A stretch of 64,000 bases of DNA from Flavilitoribacter sp020436695 (GCA_041392665.1 JAWKLQ010000002.1:248001-312000), one strand, 5' to 3'. Positions 38,543 through 47,402 are shown, numbered from the stretch's first letter. The notes: generated by a model not told the origin, from the letters alone. A program made the numbers and translations.

Positions 38543-39286
38543 ATGAAAAATAGCTTACTGGCATTAGCCCTATTCCTTTTAATTGTCCCCAATCCAGGTT
38601 TTTCACAGGATGGGTCAACGGATGTACCTCATTTTGAAGTAAACCGAGTCTATCCACCCGTTTCGATCACAAAGGAAAAATTAGGCCAGGCTCAAACCCT
38701 GACTGATCTCAATCCGAAGTATCGATCCGAATGGATAAGGGAATATATTTCCGTTGAGATCAGCACCACCTATAAAGGGATTATGAGAAAAGCGGTAAGC
38801 AAGAATGCGGTACTCAGCCGGGAGCAAAAAGAACATATGAAGACCGCCGATACAGGGACGCAAATTTCGGTGGTCGTTCGATATATCCCCGAAAACACTT
38901 TAATCCATAACGATATCAAGGAGATTGATTTTGTGGTCAATATCAATCCGGACCGCGAAGCTACCTTTCCGGGTGGGCAGCAAAAATTGACACAATACCT
39001 ACAGCAGGAAGCCATTGATAAGATCCCGGATGCCAGCTTTAAAGGCTATGAAATGACGGCCGTTGTATTTACCGTCAACGCCGATGGGCAGGTGGTTGAT
39101 CCGCACGTATTCTGGCCATCAAAAAATGAAAAAACTGATCAGATCCTGCTGAATGCCGTTTGCAATATGCCTAATTGGCAACCGGCCACCTATGCCAACG
39201 GACATGCCGTAAAGCAGGAATTCGTGTTCACCGTCGGCAATATGGAAAACTGTACGGTTAATCTTTTGAATATCCGGCCGCAGTGA
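38543..39286 (+). CDS. Secreted protein with TonB C-terminal-like domain
   Basis: 247 residues with a signal peptide (LLALALFLLIVPNPGFSQ). The final ~90 residues (AVVFTVNADGQVVDPHVFW, MPNWQPATYANGHAVKQEF) resemble the TonB C-terminal domain used by many secreted Bacteroidetes proteins. No membrane anchor is present, so it is unlikely to be an energy transducer. The domain may bind peptidoglycan or a partner protein. It stands alone on the plus strand. Confidence 0.65.
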   Translation: MKNSLLALALFLLIVPNPGFSQDGSTDVPHFEVNRVYPPVSITKEKLGQAQTLTDLNPKYRSEWIREYISVEISTTYKGIMRKAVSKNAVLSREQKEHMKTADTGTQISVVVRYIPENTLIHNDIKEIDFVVNINPDREATFPGGQQKLTQYLQQEAIDKIPDASFKGYEMTAVVFTVNADGQVVDPHVFWPSKNEKTDQILLNAVCNMPNWQPATYANGHAVKQEFVFTVGNMENCTVNLLNIRPQ

Positions 39287-39302
39287 TGGGTCGGTACATG
39301 GT

Positions 39303-39420
39303 CAGCAAAATTCTATAACACAAAATTGTTCAAACAAAATCCCTACAGGTTATTTGATGCTTCATTGTTCCATGGCTATCATGTCCATGAAACAATGAAG
39401 CAATGGAACACGAGCAATTC
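39303..39420 (+). repeat. Dispersed intergenic repeat family A, copy 3
   Basis: It closely matches copy 1: TTATTTGATG, then CTTCATTGTTCCATGGCTAT and ACAATGAAGCAATGGAACA, with the same AT-rich start (AAAATTCTATAACACAAAA). The inverted core can form a hairpin. It lies between the TonB-C-like gene and the end of the WG-repeat lipoprotein gene. Confidence 0.75.
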
Positions 39421-39421
39421 A

Positions 39422-40003
39422 CTACTCCACTTTATTCCCCATCCGGTCAATAAAGAACCAGCTATCACTGATCGCCTGTTGGTGTTCTCCGTGCTCATCC
39501 GGTTCCAGCGTACAGTCATAGGTGACTCTCGCCCGTCCTTCCGCGAACGGAGAGGCACAGGCATATTGAGCTGGAATAACGACTTTACCGCTCGTGTCAG
39601 CATAACCGATCTTTCCATCGCGCTCGATCCTGAATAGTCCTTCTTCCACATAGTCCGGGCCATTATCGTACCAGTAGATATCCCACAGCCGGTTCCCCTG
39701 CCGATCAATGGCGAAGGCATCACCTCCTTCTTCCATTACTATCGCATAGGTAGTGACTGCATCCATGAAGCAGTACTCATACTGGCCGGTGGGGATAATT
39801 GTATCTCCGGCCTGGTTGATGTAGCCGCAGGTAGTGCCGGCCTCTCCTTCTTCTCCGTCGAAAACCAGTAACAGCGTATCAACAGTACTGACGTCGGTAA
39901 GATCATGGTAGTTTTTAACGGAGATGCTTTCCTGCTGCGGGGTGGAAGAACAAGCCAGCACAGTCCACAACAAAAGCATACCGAATAGTAGTTTCGTATT
40001 CAT
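39422..40003 (-). CDS. WG-repeat lipoprotein
   Basis: 193 residues. The lipoprotein signal ends at LLWTVLAC. The mature part has degenerate WG repeats (CGYINQAGDTIIPTGQYEY; GKIGYADTSGKVVIPAQYAC; FIDRMGNKV), which form small beta-units. WG proteins are common in this phylum and usually of unknown role. It is the last of a minus-strand run that starts upstream at about 41 kb. Confidence 0.75.
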   Translation of the reverse strand: MNTKLLFGMLLLWTVLACSSTPQQESISVKNYHDLTDVSTVDTLLLVFDGEEGEAGTTCGYINQAGDTIIPTGQYEYCFMDAVTTYAIVMEEGGDAFAIDRQGNRLWDIYWYDNGPDYVEEGLFRIERDGKIGYADTSGKVVIPAQYACASPFAEGRARVTYDCTLEPDEHGEHQQAISDSWFFIDRMGNKVE

Positions 40004-40010
40004 CTACGGT

Positions 40011-40175
40011 TTATTTTTCATACGTGCAGGGCCCATCAAATGCAAAGATCAGCTCGATCTGTCGCTTCTCTCCAAGCTCAAAGTCCTTGTCGTTCCAGTT
40101 GAAGGTGGCAGTTTGACTCATTGCCAGTGAGGACAAGGTAAGCAAGAAGAGCAAACTGCTTAGGTGATTTTTCAT
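40011..40175 (-). CDS. Small secreted protein, perhaps a truncated OmpA-family remnant
   Basis: 54 residues, too short for the usual ORF cut-off. It has a signal peptide (LLFLLTLSSLAMSQ). The mature part, starting TATFNWNDKDFELGEKRQIE and ending FAFDGPCTYEK, resembles the start of an OmpA-type domain in Bacteroidetes lipoproteins, then stops. It begins two bases after the upstream gene stop. It may be a real micro-protein or a broken gene. Confidence 0.45.
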   Translation of the reverse strand: MKNHLSSLLFLLTLSSLAMSQTATFNWNDKDFELGEKRQIELIFAFDGPCTYEK

Positions 40176-40177
40176 CA

Positions 40178-40999
40178 CTAATTCTTATCCGGCTCATATT
40201 TACCGGCCAGTACGGCCATAATATCCGCTTTTAATCGCCGATAGTCAATGGGGCGATTATATGTGAATCCCCATAAGGTGCCGGCGGGTTCATTGACAGC
40301 CGTTTCCACACGTTTGGTAAGTACATAATCCGGCATTTTATTGTCGATCTTATGCACTTTCAGCACATGCAGGCGAAAAAGTTGATCTTTGTCCTGCCCC
40401 GCTTCGTCGGTGCTGTAGACAAAATAGATGATCTTCGAAAAGCTACCCTCTGCTTCCGGGTCACCCAATTCCGGGTACCATTCGTATCCCCAGACGTTTT
40501 TATCCTGCCATCTAAACATTTCAAAACTGTAGTATTCGTCGATCCCTTCCGGTAATAATTTTGCCCTATAGGCAGCATAGAGCATATCCTGATAGATCCG
40601 GGCTTTTTCGAGTTCTCCGAGGGCGAAATAGTTCTGAATAATGGTCTTGATCAGAAAATAGCGTTTTTCATCGTACCACAACGGACGAATAAATTCCCGT
40701 TCCTCCTCGATATAGCGAATGAAATCCATTAGATAATTAATAGATTCCCGGTACTTTCCCTGCTGTCGCAAAGCATCCCTGTCAAAAAAACGGATCATAG
40801 CGATCTGGTCCGCTGCATAGTTGTAATCGTTGGTCCCTTTATCCAGCACTGACTTCAGATTACCGTACAATTCCTGTGCCCGATCGTAGTTTTTATTTTG
40901 AAAATGGTGATCTGCAACCGCAAATAGCGTATCAATTCGCGTTTGACCATTCGCCAAGAACGGAAGCAAAATAAGCAGAGAGATGGTCAGCGATTTCAT
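40178..40999 (-). CDS. Secreted helical repeat protein of unknown function
   Basis: 273 residues with a signal peptide (ISLLILLPFLANGQ). The first part contains a TPR-like pair (ADHHFQNKNYDRAQELYGNL, EKARIYQDMLYAAYRAK). The second half is beta-rich with no known motif. It starts a run of small envelope genes with the micro-ORF at 40011 and the WG lipoprotein. Its function is not known. Confidence 0.6.
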   Translation of the reverse strand: MKSLTISLLILLPFLANGQTRIDTLFAVADHHFQNKNYDRAQELYGNLKSVLDKGTNDYNYAADQIAMIRFFDRDALRQQGKYRESINYLMDFIRYIEEEREFIRPLWYDEKRYFLIKTIIQNYFALGELEKARIYQDMLYAAYRAKLLPEGIDEYYSFEMFRWQDKNVWGYEWYPELGDPEAEGSFSKIIYFVYSTDEAGQDKDQLFRLHVLKVHKIDNKMPDYVLTKRVETAVNEPAGTLWGFTYNRPIDYRRLKADIMAVLAGKYEPDKN

Positions 41000-41035
41000 A
41001 TTTAGGGCTTTTGTTTTGCAAGTTCACTCAGCATT

Positions 41036-41518
41036 TCACTTTCGGTTTATTCCCAATACTTCATACCAGGCAGTTACCGGTCGGTTGCTGGGGTAGTCTT
41101 TTTCCAATCGATATTGTTTTCTTTCGGGAGTAAAATCCCACCAGTTCTTGGAATAGTCATGCGTATCGGCAAAATAAACAACCAGGCGAAACTGGTCTTC
41201 CACACAGGGATCGATCCAATACCCTTTCTTCCGCTCGTAGGCTTCGGTGAGCTTTGCCCCATCCAAGCCCTTCAATTCATCTACCGAATAGTACCCCAGA
41301 AAGATCAGGTCTTCGGCAAATCGGATGCCCACTGAGGGGATCTGCTGAAAATCGGCCAGGGCATAGAGCTCCTTTGCTCTTTCGATCGGGACTTCCAGCA
41401 TCTGGGCCAGTTCATCTACCGCGAAATCGGTGATCTCGCTTTTTTTCACCTTATTAGCCCGCAGTTTTGCCCGCTCTGCGGGGCTGAGATTAAGTTGAAT
41501 ATTGGTTTTCCGGTTCAT
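41036..41518 (-). CDS. Helix-hairpin-helix protein, Cdd1 (pathogenicity locus) family
   Basis: About 160 residues from the ATG at 41518 (MNRKTNIQLNLSPAE). A longer start at 41605 adds 29 residues with no typical features. The core PSVGIRFAEDLIFLGYYSVD with GLDGAKLTEAYERKKGYWID and DPCVEDQFRLVVYFAD fits the Cdd1/helix-hairpin-helix family, small cytoplasmic proteins thought to bind nucleic acid. The role in the cell is unknown. Confidence 0.75.
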   Translation of the reverse strand: MNRKTNIQLNLSPAERAKLRANKVKKSEITDFAVDELAQMLEVPIERAKELYALADFQQIPSVGIRFAEDLIFLGYYSVDELKGLDGAKLTEAYERKKGYWIDPCVEDQFRLVVYFADTHDYSKNWWDFTPERKQYRLEKDYPSNRPVTAWYEVLGINRK

Positions 41519-41616
41519 ATCACTGATTTCGTTCTCTGCTAAATTACTATCTTTATCGATATCTGATGTACCCGTTCTGCTGATCAAGAGACAACGCATT
41601 TTCATCAGAGGCCTGC

Positions 41617-41925
41617 CTATAACATATTCATCTCGTCCTTTTCCTGACTTTTACGATAAAAGTAGTAAGCTAAATGGACAATGATAGCCATTGCGCCGCC
41701 AACTATCCAAAATGCCAGCGTTATTCCCAAGGCCGGCATTCCGCAGTTGATTCCTTCAGTATCGGATTCCGGAAAGAACCAGGGTGGGAGAATGAAAAAA
41801 TAATGGATAAGTACGGATAGTAAAATGAGTATTCTTCCGGTCCTAAAGCCAAAGTGATCAGTAATCCGGTAGCCAATTATCTGTCCGATGGAAAAGAGGA
41901 TGATCCATGGTAGTATCATGTCCAA
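41617..41925 (-). CDS. Small integral membrane protein
   Basis: 102 residues with three membrane helices (WIILFSIGQIIGYRI, ILILLSVLIHYFFILPPWFF, ITLAFWIVGGAMAIIVHLAY) and a charged C-terminal tail. No family recognised. It lies about 100 bases before the HHH gene and may be transcribed with it. Confidence 0.5.
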   Translation of the reverse strand: MDMILPWIILFSIGQIIGYRITDHFGFRTGRILILLSVLIHYFFILPPWFFPESDTEGINCGMPALGITLAFWIVGGAMAIIVHLAYYFYRKSQEKDEMNML

Positions 41926-42013
41926 TTGTTTGGGTACAATAAATGGATTTCAATACTTCCTGCTATAATCAAGATGCGCAAATAAGGCAGAATGGTTGCT
42001 GCCGCAACCGCTC

Positions 42014-42577
42014 TCAGCCAAATTTTCCCATCGCATTTTCAATACTGAAGATCAATCTTTGTTTCCAGTTTTTGTCATTCGGCACATCCAGGGCTTTCAG
42101 CTTTTTTAGTATCAGATCCAGATCAACATTATCGTGAACGGGGGTTGCCAGTTCCATTAAAATATAGTCTTCTTCAAGATCGGGATGCTCAGCCAATACC
42201 TGGATCAATAGGACCGGTTGTCTTTGGATAATGCCGAATAACAATTCGTTGGCCCATTCGGAGTATTCCGTATTGCTTTTGCAGGGTTTATGAAAAGTAG
42301 TCAGAAACTGCAAAACCGTCTCGGCATCCAGTTGTCCCAGCCGGTTTTCGGTATATTTCAGGATGTCCAAAGAGCACCATTCTGCCTTGCTTTTGCCATC
42401 TTTGGCCTCGGCCGGTGACGGGGCAGATGGCCCGATTGGACCTGTGGGCACAATCTGTTCCGATTGCTGTGTACTTTCTTGCTGGTCATGGGCACAAGCG
42501 GTGCAAAACATCAGAGTAAGGATAAGCGCAATAAATAGCTCCCGATCTATCCTATTTAGTGAAGCGATCATTTTCAT
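42014..42577 (-). CDS. Unknown lipoprotein
   Basis: 187 residues. A long N-terminal segment precedes a lipobox at MFCTAC. A Pro/Ser-rich linker (PTGPIGPSAPSPAEA) follows, and then a helical domain (DAETVLQFLTTFHKPC, PVLLIQVLAEHPDLEEDYIL). No known family. It is probably outer-membrane anchored. A start nearer the hydrophobic stretch is possible. Confidence 0.55.
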   Translation of the reverse strand: MKMIASLNRIDRELFIALILTLMFCTACAHDQQESTQQSEQIVPTGPIGPSAPSPAEAKDGKSKAEWCSLDILKYTENRLGQLDAETVLQFLTTFHKPCKSNTEYSEWANELLFGIIQRQPVLLIQVLAEHPDLEEDYILMELATPVHDNVDLDLILKKLKALDVPNDKNWKQRLIFSIENAMGKFG

Positions 42578-42756
42578 TGGGCAACGACTTAAAATTTATT
42601 TATAGATGATAGTGAAATCACAATTGAATTTTCTGAATAACGCCGACAAAGCAAACTTTGCGGCCTGCTTAGAACATTAAAGAAACTGCATCCGTTTACT
42701 AAACGAACCGAATTCCGACAGGTTTAAACTTTTCTCTAACCGGATAGACAGGAACA

Positions 42757-43302
42757 ATGAAAGACCTAATTGAAAAAATAAAACGCAACCGCTTCCAGGA
42801 CTTCAAAGGTACCCAGATAAAAGTCAATCTACCCATACCCGAATCCATCCTTAATGATTTTATCGCCGCAACCCTACAGGGAGAATCCATCCAACGGATG
42901 CACCTGACCTTATTACCGGATAACGACATGCAGGTGGAGGTAGATGCTATGGTCAAAATGATCTTCAGGACCAAAGTGTCCAGGCTCATTTCCCTCCGAC
43001 TGGAAGAGGCTTTGGAAGTGGATGACCAATTCCATACCATTGCGAAGATAGAAGATATTAAGGGTGGTTTTGGAAAGGCCGAAGAGACCCTTATTCAACT
43101 GCTCTCCAAAAAGATCAATCGGGATCTGCCTCCCTACGTAAAGTTGGTGGGGGATGAGATAAAAGTCAATGCTTCCCAGTTATTGGTCGATTATGGATTG
43201 GAATATGCCGTGGAGTTTGTGGATCAATTAAATATAAGTACGGAAGTTGACTCTCTCAATGGCCTCAACCGGATCTGGGTTGCGGGGGAGATGAATATTT
43301 GA
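42757..43302 (+). CDS. Unknown protein
   Basis: 181 residues with no signal peptide or membrane helix. Alternating beta-strands with basic residues (GTQIKVNLPIPESILNDFI, RMHLTLLPDNDMQVEVDAMV) slightly recall lipid-binding tubular domains such as DUF2993, but I cannot support this further. It sits just before the REP region and is not clearly linked to any neighbour. Confidence 0.55.
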   Translation: MKDLIEKIKRNRFQDFKGTQIKVNLPIPESILNDFIAATLQGESIQRMHLTLLPDNDMQVEVDAMVKMIFRTKVSRLISLRLEEALEVDDQFHTIAKIEDIKGGFGKAEETLIQLLSKKINRDLPPYVKLVGDEIKVNASQLLVDYGLEYAVEFVDQLNISTEVDSLNGLNRIWVAGEMNI

Positions 43303-43404
43303 ATGGAAATAGTTGACAGCTTACGCATTGATATGAAAGTCAATCACCGATTAATGAGGTTATGACTTACAGAAATATTTTCATCATTTTAGTGCTGCTC
43401 ACTT

Positions 43405-43438
43405 TCGCTAACCGGCGTTTGCAACGCCGGTTGCCTAT
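43405..43438 (+). repeat. REP palindrome, left copy
   Basis: A perfect hairpin with 10-bp arms AACCGGCGTT (43410-43419) and AACGCCGGTT (43423-43432) and the loop TGC, preceded by TCGCT and followed by TGCCTAT. The same 34 bases occur again at 44367-44400 in the same orientation, on the other side of the transposase gene. Confidence 0.9.
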
Positions 43439-43482
43439 CCATCTCACAGAACTGACGTCCGACATAGATCATACTTATCTCC

Positions 43483-44076
43483 CTACATAGGAATAAACCC
43501 TTCCTGCACACCAAAATCAATCACTTGTATCTCCAACAAGTAGTCAGCTCTACCCTGGTAATTCCTCGCACTGCTATGCAAATAAGCCCCTACTTCATCC
43601 ACAATGCCCGCGACGACCGGATTGCGATGAATATACCCGATCTTCTGCATAATAAATCTGGGATAATACAATTCCTTTGGCCGATTATCCTGTTGCCAGA
43701 CCTGATATTCGGCATTTCGTTTATTGTATTTAGCGTGATATTTAAAAACGATCAACATCCATTCCTTCCGGCTTTCCCGGCCGCCCTGGCGAACCCACTT
43801 CAGAATCTCTTTGGACGTGTGCTTCTTGAAATCACGGATGATGGCCGACAGGCCCTGACTTTCTTCAGTAGCAGAAAGGATCAGATGTATATGACTTTCC
43901 ATGATCACGTAGGCATGCACTACTAAACCTTTATTTGCAATGCAGTATCGTAAAGCATCGATAATGATCTGTTTGCATTCTTTTCGGGAAAATACGTCGA
44001 CCCAGCCGACAATGGTGAAGGTAACAAAGTATAGACCGTATTGGTCTACGATGTTGTAGCCGGTTCTTTCAGACAT
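43483..44076 (-). CDS. REP-associated tyrosine transposase (RAYT, Y1_Tnp family)
   Basis: 197 residues. Single-strand DNA transposase of the HUH class: the His pair lies at His62/His64 (MESHIHLILSA), and the catalytic tyrosine is Tyr148 in GYIHRNPVVAGIVD. RAYT enzymes cut and join REP palindromes as single strands. This gene is flanked by two identical palindromes at 43405-43438 and 44367-44400 and by a third related palindrome at 44255-44277. The gene plus palindromes is probably a domesticated mobile unit. The length is usual for the family and the gene looks intact. Confidence 0.92.
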   Translation of the reverse strand: MSERTGYNIVDQYGLYFVTFTIVGWVDVFSRKECKQIIIDALRYCIANKGLVVHAYVIMESHIHLILSATEESQGLSAIIRDFKKHTSKEILKWVRQGGRESRKEWMLIVFKYHAKYNKRNAEYQVWQQDNRPKELYYPRFIMQKIGYIHRNPVVAGIVDEVGAYLHSSARNYQGRADYLLEIQVIDFGVQEGFIPM

Positions 44077-44254
44077 GTTGAGCGCGTTAGATGAAAAAAA
44101 GTGCTTGTAAGATAGTTGATTTTCAAGGAAGAGGCAAGTTGGATCGTTTGCTATTGCGGCCTGGATTACGGTCTGTGGGTGTTGAATTAGGGTTTATCAA
44201 CCAAATAGATGCTTACTTAATTGGTCATTGGCTAGTTGTCGGTTCTTGATATGG

Positions 44255-44277
44255 GATCGTCGTTGCAAACGACGATC
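44255..44277 (-). repeat. Variant REP palindrome with changed stem
   Basis: A perfect hairpin with arms GATCGTCGTT (44255-44264) and AACGACGATC (44268-44277). Read on the minus strand, the centre CGTTTGCAACG and the preceding CGCT match the main REP copies, while the outer stem bases are changed on both sides so that pairing is kept. This is the covariation expected of a hairpin recognised by structure. Confidence 0.85.
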
Positions 44278-44366
44278 AGCGGACACAATAATGGCAAAGA
44301 TGACAACTGGCAGTTAGGAAAACAACAACGCTGCCTGTAGTATATTCCTTTCATGATTCGTACTAG

Positions 44367-44400
44367 TCGCTAACCGGCGTTTGCAACGCCGGTTGCCTAT
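44367..44400 (+). repeat. REP palindrome, right copy
   Basis: 34 bases identical to 43405-43438 and in direct orientation, with arms AACCGGCGTT at 44372-44381 and AACGCCGGTT at 44385-44394. With the left copy it brackets the RAYT gene in a unit of about 1 kb. Confidence 0.9.
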
Positions 44401-44458
44401 TTTCCTTCCGATTACCGATTTGGTCAGAAAACAGTCTATCTTCCGGCAATTAGTGAAC

Positions 44459-45355
44459 CTAGGCTTCAACATTAACTCCAGCCTTTGTCTCTATCACTCT
44501 CCGCTTCCCCAGTTGCCACATCAATATCCCGCCGGTCACAAACATCCACATCGAATAAGCTGCGGTCGGGATGCCCATTTCAATATTATTCAGGATGGTA
44601 GTGGCGATCACAAAGGCCAGCGTGCCGTTCTGGATGCCGCTTTCGATGGTGATGGAAATGGCATTTTTAAAGTTCAGTTGCAGGAGCCGGGCCGTCAAAA
44701 ACCCGAGACCCATAGTCCCCAGATTGAGAAGGAGTGTGACAAGCCCCACTCTTTTCATGGCCTCCCCGATCAGGCTGAAATTGGCCGCGACCACGGCGAT
44801 GAATACCAAAATAAAAATAACGGTAGAGGCGATACGCATGGGCTTTTCCATCCGGTTGGCAAAATCGACTTTGTACCGTCGGATGATCATCCCGATGGAA
44901 ATGGGGATGACCGTAATGACCATGATCTGCAGAATAGTGCTCACGATGGGCAGATCGATATCCACATTGGTCCCCCCTCCGAAATAGTGGATTGCATAGG
45001 ATAGCAGAAAGGGGATGGTCAGAATGCTTACAAAACTGGCGATGGCCGTCAGTGTTACAGACAGGGCAATATTACCCCGGCAAACCTGGGTGATCAGATT
45101 ACTGGTCGGTCCACCCGGACAAGTAGCCAGGATCATAACGCCAACCGCCATCAGGGGTTCGAGCTTAAAAACAATGGCCAGCAAAAACCCGATGATGGGC
45201 AGCAATATCAATTGATTGGCCAGGCCGGTCAGAATGGCTTTCGGGTATTTGACGATCCTGGTGAAATCGGCCGGCACCAGGGTCATTCCCATGCCGAGCA
45301 TAATGATGGCCAGGGATAGTGGTAGGAATACTTTGCTTAAAAGGGCAGCGAACAT
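44459..45355 (-). CDS. Bile acid:sodium symporter (BASS) family transporter
   Basis: 298 residues with about nine or ten membrane helices. The conserved stretch is MILATCPGGPTSNLITQVCR, with the sodium-site ESGIQNGTLAFVIA in the C-terminal half. BASS proteins import organic anions, such as bile acids, sulfated steroids or 2-keto acids, with sodium. The gene follows a sulfatase gene on the same strand after a 225-base gap with a hairpin, so a role in uptake of a desulfated or sulfated product is possible but unproven. Confidence 0.9.
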   Translation of the reverse strand: MFAALLSKVFLPLSLAIIMLGMGMTLVPADFTRIVKYPKAILTGLANQLILLPIIGFLLAIVFKLEPLMAVGVMILATCPGGPTSNLITQVCRGNIALSVTLTAIASFVSILTIPFLLSYAIHYFGGGTNVDIDLPIVSTILQIMVITVIPISIGMIIRRYKVDFANRMEKPMRIASTVIFILVFIAVVAANFSLIGEAMKRVGLVTLLLNLGTMGLGFLTARLLQLNFKNAISITIESGIQNGTLAFVIATTILNNIEMGIPTAAYSMWMFVTGGILMWQLGKRRVIETKAGVNVEA

Positions 45356-45447
45356 AAGTCAGTTTGGTTAGGTGTTTTTAGGAATGGCTAGTTCTCGGTC
45401 ATATATAGTGAAACAATGATGAGTTGACTTTCTATAATCGTACTTAT

Positions 45448-45528
45448 GGATGGTTTTATGGCTAATATGGTTATTATGGCTAGACGATTCAGCCATATTA
45501 ACCATAATAGCAATTTAGCCATTAATCC
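45448..45528. repeat. Long imperfect inverted repeat between sulfatase and BASS genes
   Basis: The left arm GGCTAATATGGTTATTATGG (around 45460-45479) pairs, with a few mismatches, with the right arm AGCCATATTAACCATAATAG (45491-45510). The arms extend to GGAT on the left and ATCC on the right. It could terminate sulfatase transcription. The 70-residue ORF across it has no coding character. Confidence 0.6.
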
Positions 45529-45580
45529 AATCATTTTTAATGCAGGTCGATCACTGTTACACTTTTTCTGTCTAAGAACT

Positions 45581-47194
45581 CTACTGCTTATACTGATCAA
45601 TATACTTTTGGTCCAGCTCTTCCGAATCCTTGTATTTCGTGCGTAAAGCAGCCAGGTCTTTTTTCAGTTGGGCCACCACTTCGGCGTAAGCCGGATCATC
45701 ATATACATTGTTCATCTCACCCGGATCCTTCATGCGGTCGTACAGTTCCCATTCATCCACATCGTAATAGAAATGAGCCAGTTTATACTTCTCGTTAACG
45801 ATCCCGTAGTGTCGTTTCACCATATGTACCGCCGGATATTCGTAATAATGGTAGTAGACCGCTTCCCGATCCCACTTATCGTCTTCACCTTTCAGTAGCG
45901 GCATCAGGCTTTCGCCCTGCATATCGGCCGGAATGTCCAGACCGGCAGCTTGCAGCAGCGTCGGAGCGAAGTCCAGGTTCTGTACCATTTTTGTGTTGGT
46001 CGTACCTGCCGGCACTACGCCCGGCCAGCGCACGATGAGCGGTGTTTTGAAAGATTCATCGTAGATGAAGCGCTTATCAAACCAACCGTGCTCTCCCAGA
46101 TAGAAGCCCTGGTCAGAAGTATAGACAATGATCGTATTCTCGGCCAGGCCGCTTTCCTCCAGATAGTCCAGTACCCGTCCCACATTATCATCCACCGAAG
46201 AAATACAGCCCAGGTAATCCTGCATATAGCGCTGGTATTTCCACTTCATTTTTTCTTCATCCGTCATGGAAGGCCAGTTGGCCTGAAAGAACTGATTGAT
46301 CGAATCCAGTACCGGATCATACAAAGCCCGCTGCTCCTCATTAGCACGACCATAAGGCCCATCAAACCCTCGGGCGAAGCCGGGCACATCAGGCTCAACG
46401 TGTCCCATAGCTTCCAGGGTAGCCGGGCGGATCTTGCTATCGTGCGGGTACTGCATGTGGTACAGCAGGTTCATTTCCGCAGTTTTGGCGGCCGTGCCCC
46501 GGTGCTCATAATTGTCGAACAGGCTGGCCGGCTCTGGGAAAGTCTTCTTCGAAAATTCTTTGAACTTATCCGGGCGGGGCCACCACGGGCGGTGCGGCGC
46601 CTTATGCAGGTACATCATCATGAAGGGCTTGTTCTTATCGCGTTTCTGATCCAGCCAGTTGATCGTCAGATCGGTGATGATGTCCGTTACGTAGCCGGTG
46701 ATGGTGGTATCTCCGTGGGGAGTGATGAAACTTGGATTGATATAATTGCCCTGTCCCGGCAAGATCATAAAGTCATCTACGCCTTTGGGATTATTTCCGA
46801 AGTGCAGCTTGCCGTACATCGCCGTCTCATACCCAGCCTGCTGGAACAACTGTGGGAAGGTCATCTGAGTAGTATCGAAAGGAGAACGGTTATCTATCTT
46901 TCCATTGAGGTGACTGTGTTTGCCGGTCAGGATAACAGCCCGCGAAGGTGCGCAAATGGAATTCGTCACACAAGCATTGGTAAACAGCATCCCTCCCGCT
47001 GCGATCCGGTCGATATTTGGTGTTTGCAGCAGTCGATCACTATAGGCACTGATGGCCTGATAGGCGTGATCATCGGACATGATAAAAAGGATGTTGGGAG
47101 GCGAAGCGGTTTCGGAAGGTTCCGTTTCGGTCGTATTGCATGCGGAAAATACAACAGCCAACAGGAAGGTCCACAAAAGGGCACGGATGGTCAT
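45581..47194 (-). CDS. S1 sulfatase, lipoprotein
   Basis: 537 residues. The lipoprotein signal ends at VFSAC (Cys19). The metal site is FIMSDDHAYQ. The formylglycine motif is CAPSR with Cys81, followed by AVILTGKHSH. Other family features are GMYGKLHFGN-like AMYGKLHFG, YTSDQGFYLGEHGWFDKR and the C-terminal DPGEMNNVYDDP. After activation by a formylglycine-generating enzyme it would remove sulfate esters from polysaccharides or steroids at the outer membrane or in the periplasm. It is closest in look to iduronate-2-sulfatase-like enzymes. The specific substrate is unknown. Confidence 0.92.
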   Translation of the reverse strand: MTIRALLWTFLLAVVFSACNTTETEPSETASPPNILFIMSDDHAYQAISAYSDRLLQTPNIDRIAAGGMLFTNACVTNSICAPSRAVILTGKHSHLNGKIDNRSPFDTTQMTFPQLFQQAGYETAMYGKLHFGNNPKGVDDFMILPGQGNYINPSFITPHGDTTITGYVTDIITDLTINWLDQKRDKNKPFMMMYLHKAPHRPWWPRPDKFKEFSKKTFPEPASLFDNYEHRGTAAKTAEMNLLYHMQYPHDSKIRPATLEAMGHVEPDVPGFARGFDGPYGRANEEQRALYDPVLDSINQFFQANWPSMTDEEKMKWKYQRYMQDYLGCISSVDDNVGRVLDYLEESGLAENTIIVYTSDQGFYLGEHGWFDKRFIYDESFKTPLIVRWPGVVPAGTTNTKMVQNLDFAPTLLQAAGLDIPADMQGESLMPLLKGEDDKWDREAVYYHYYEYPAVHMVKRHYGIVNEKYKLAHFYYDVDEWELYDRMKDPGEMNNVYDDPAYAEVVAQLKKDLAALRTKYKDSEELDQKYIDQYKQ

Positions 47195-47402
47195 AGTGGC
47201 TTTAGGTTTTAATGTTTAAATGGTGTTGGAATTTCAAAACTGATGCATAATACAAAAAATTGGATAAAGAGTGAGTACCAATACCGGTGTCGGAAGTAAG
47301 TTCAGGTAGTTTCGCATCCCAACCTTACCATACCAAATGACTGTCTGAAAATCCATTTCTGATATTTTCCGCATATTACGTCTGTAAAGAAAACCCAACG
47401 AG

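Larger units (their letters stand above)
44077..44458. other. Gap with REP palindromes downstream of the BASS gene
   Basis: 382 bases with no gene. They contain the third palindrome (44255-44277) and the right REP copy (44367-44400), plus AT-rich sequence that must hold the RAYT promoter. No other structure was found. Confidence 0.7.

Noticed and set aside
45388..45600. 70-residue ORF between sulfatase and BASS genes
   Set aside because: It overlaps a long inverted repeat and the end of the sulfatase gene and has no protein-like pattern; the hairpin explains the hydrophobic residues.
45950..47212. 420-residue plus-strand ORF opposite the sulfatase
   Set aside because: It mirrors the sulfatase codons; the minus-strand reading has all sulfatase motifs, while this one has none.
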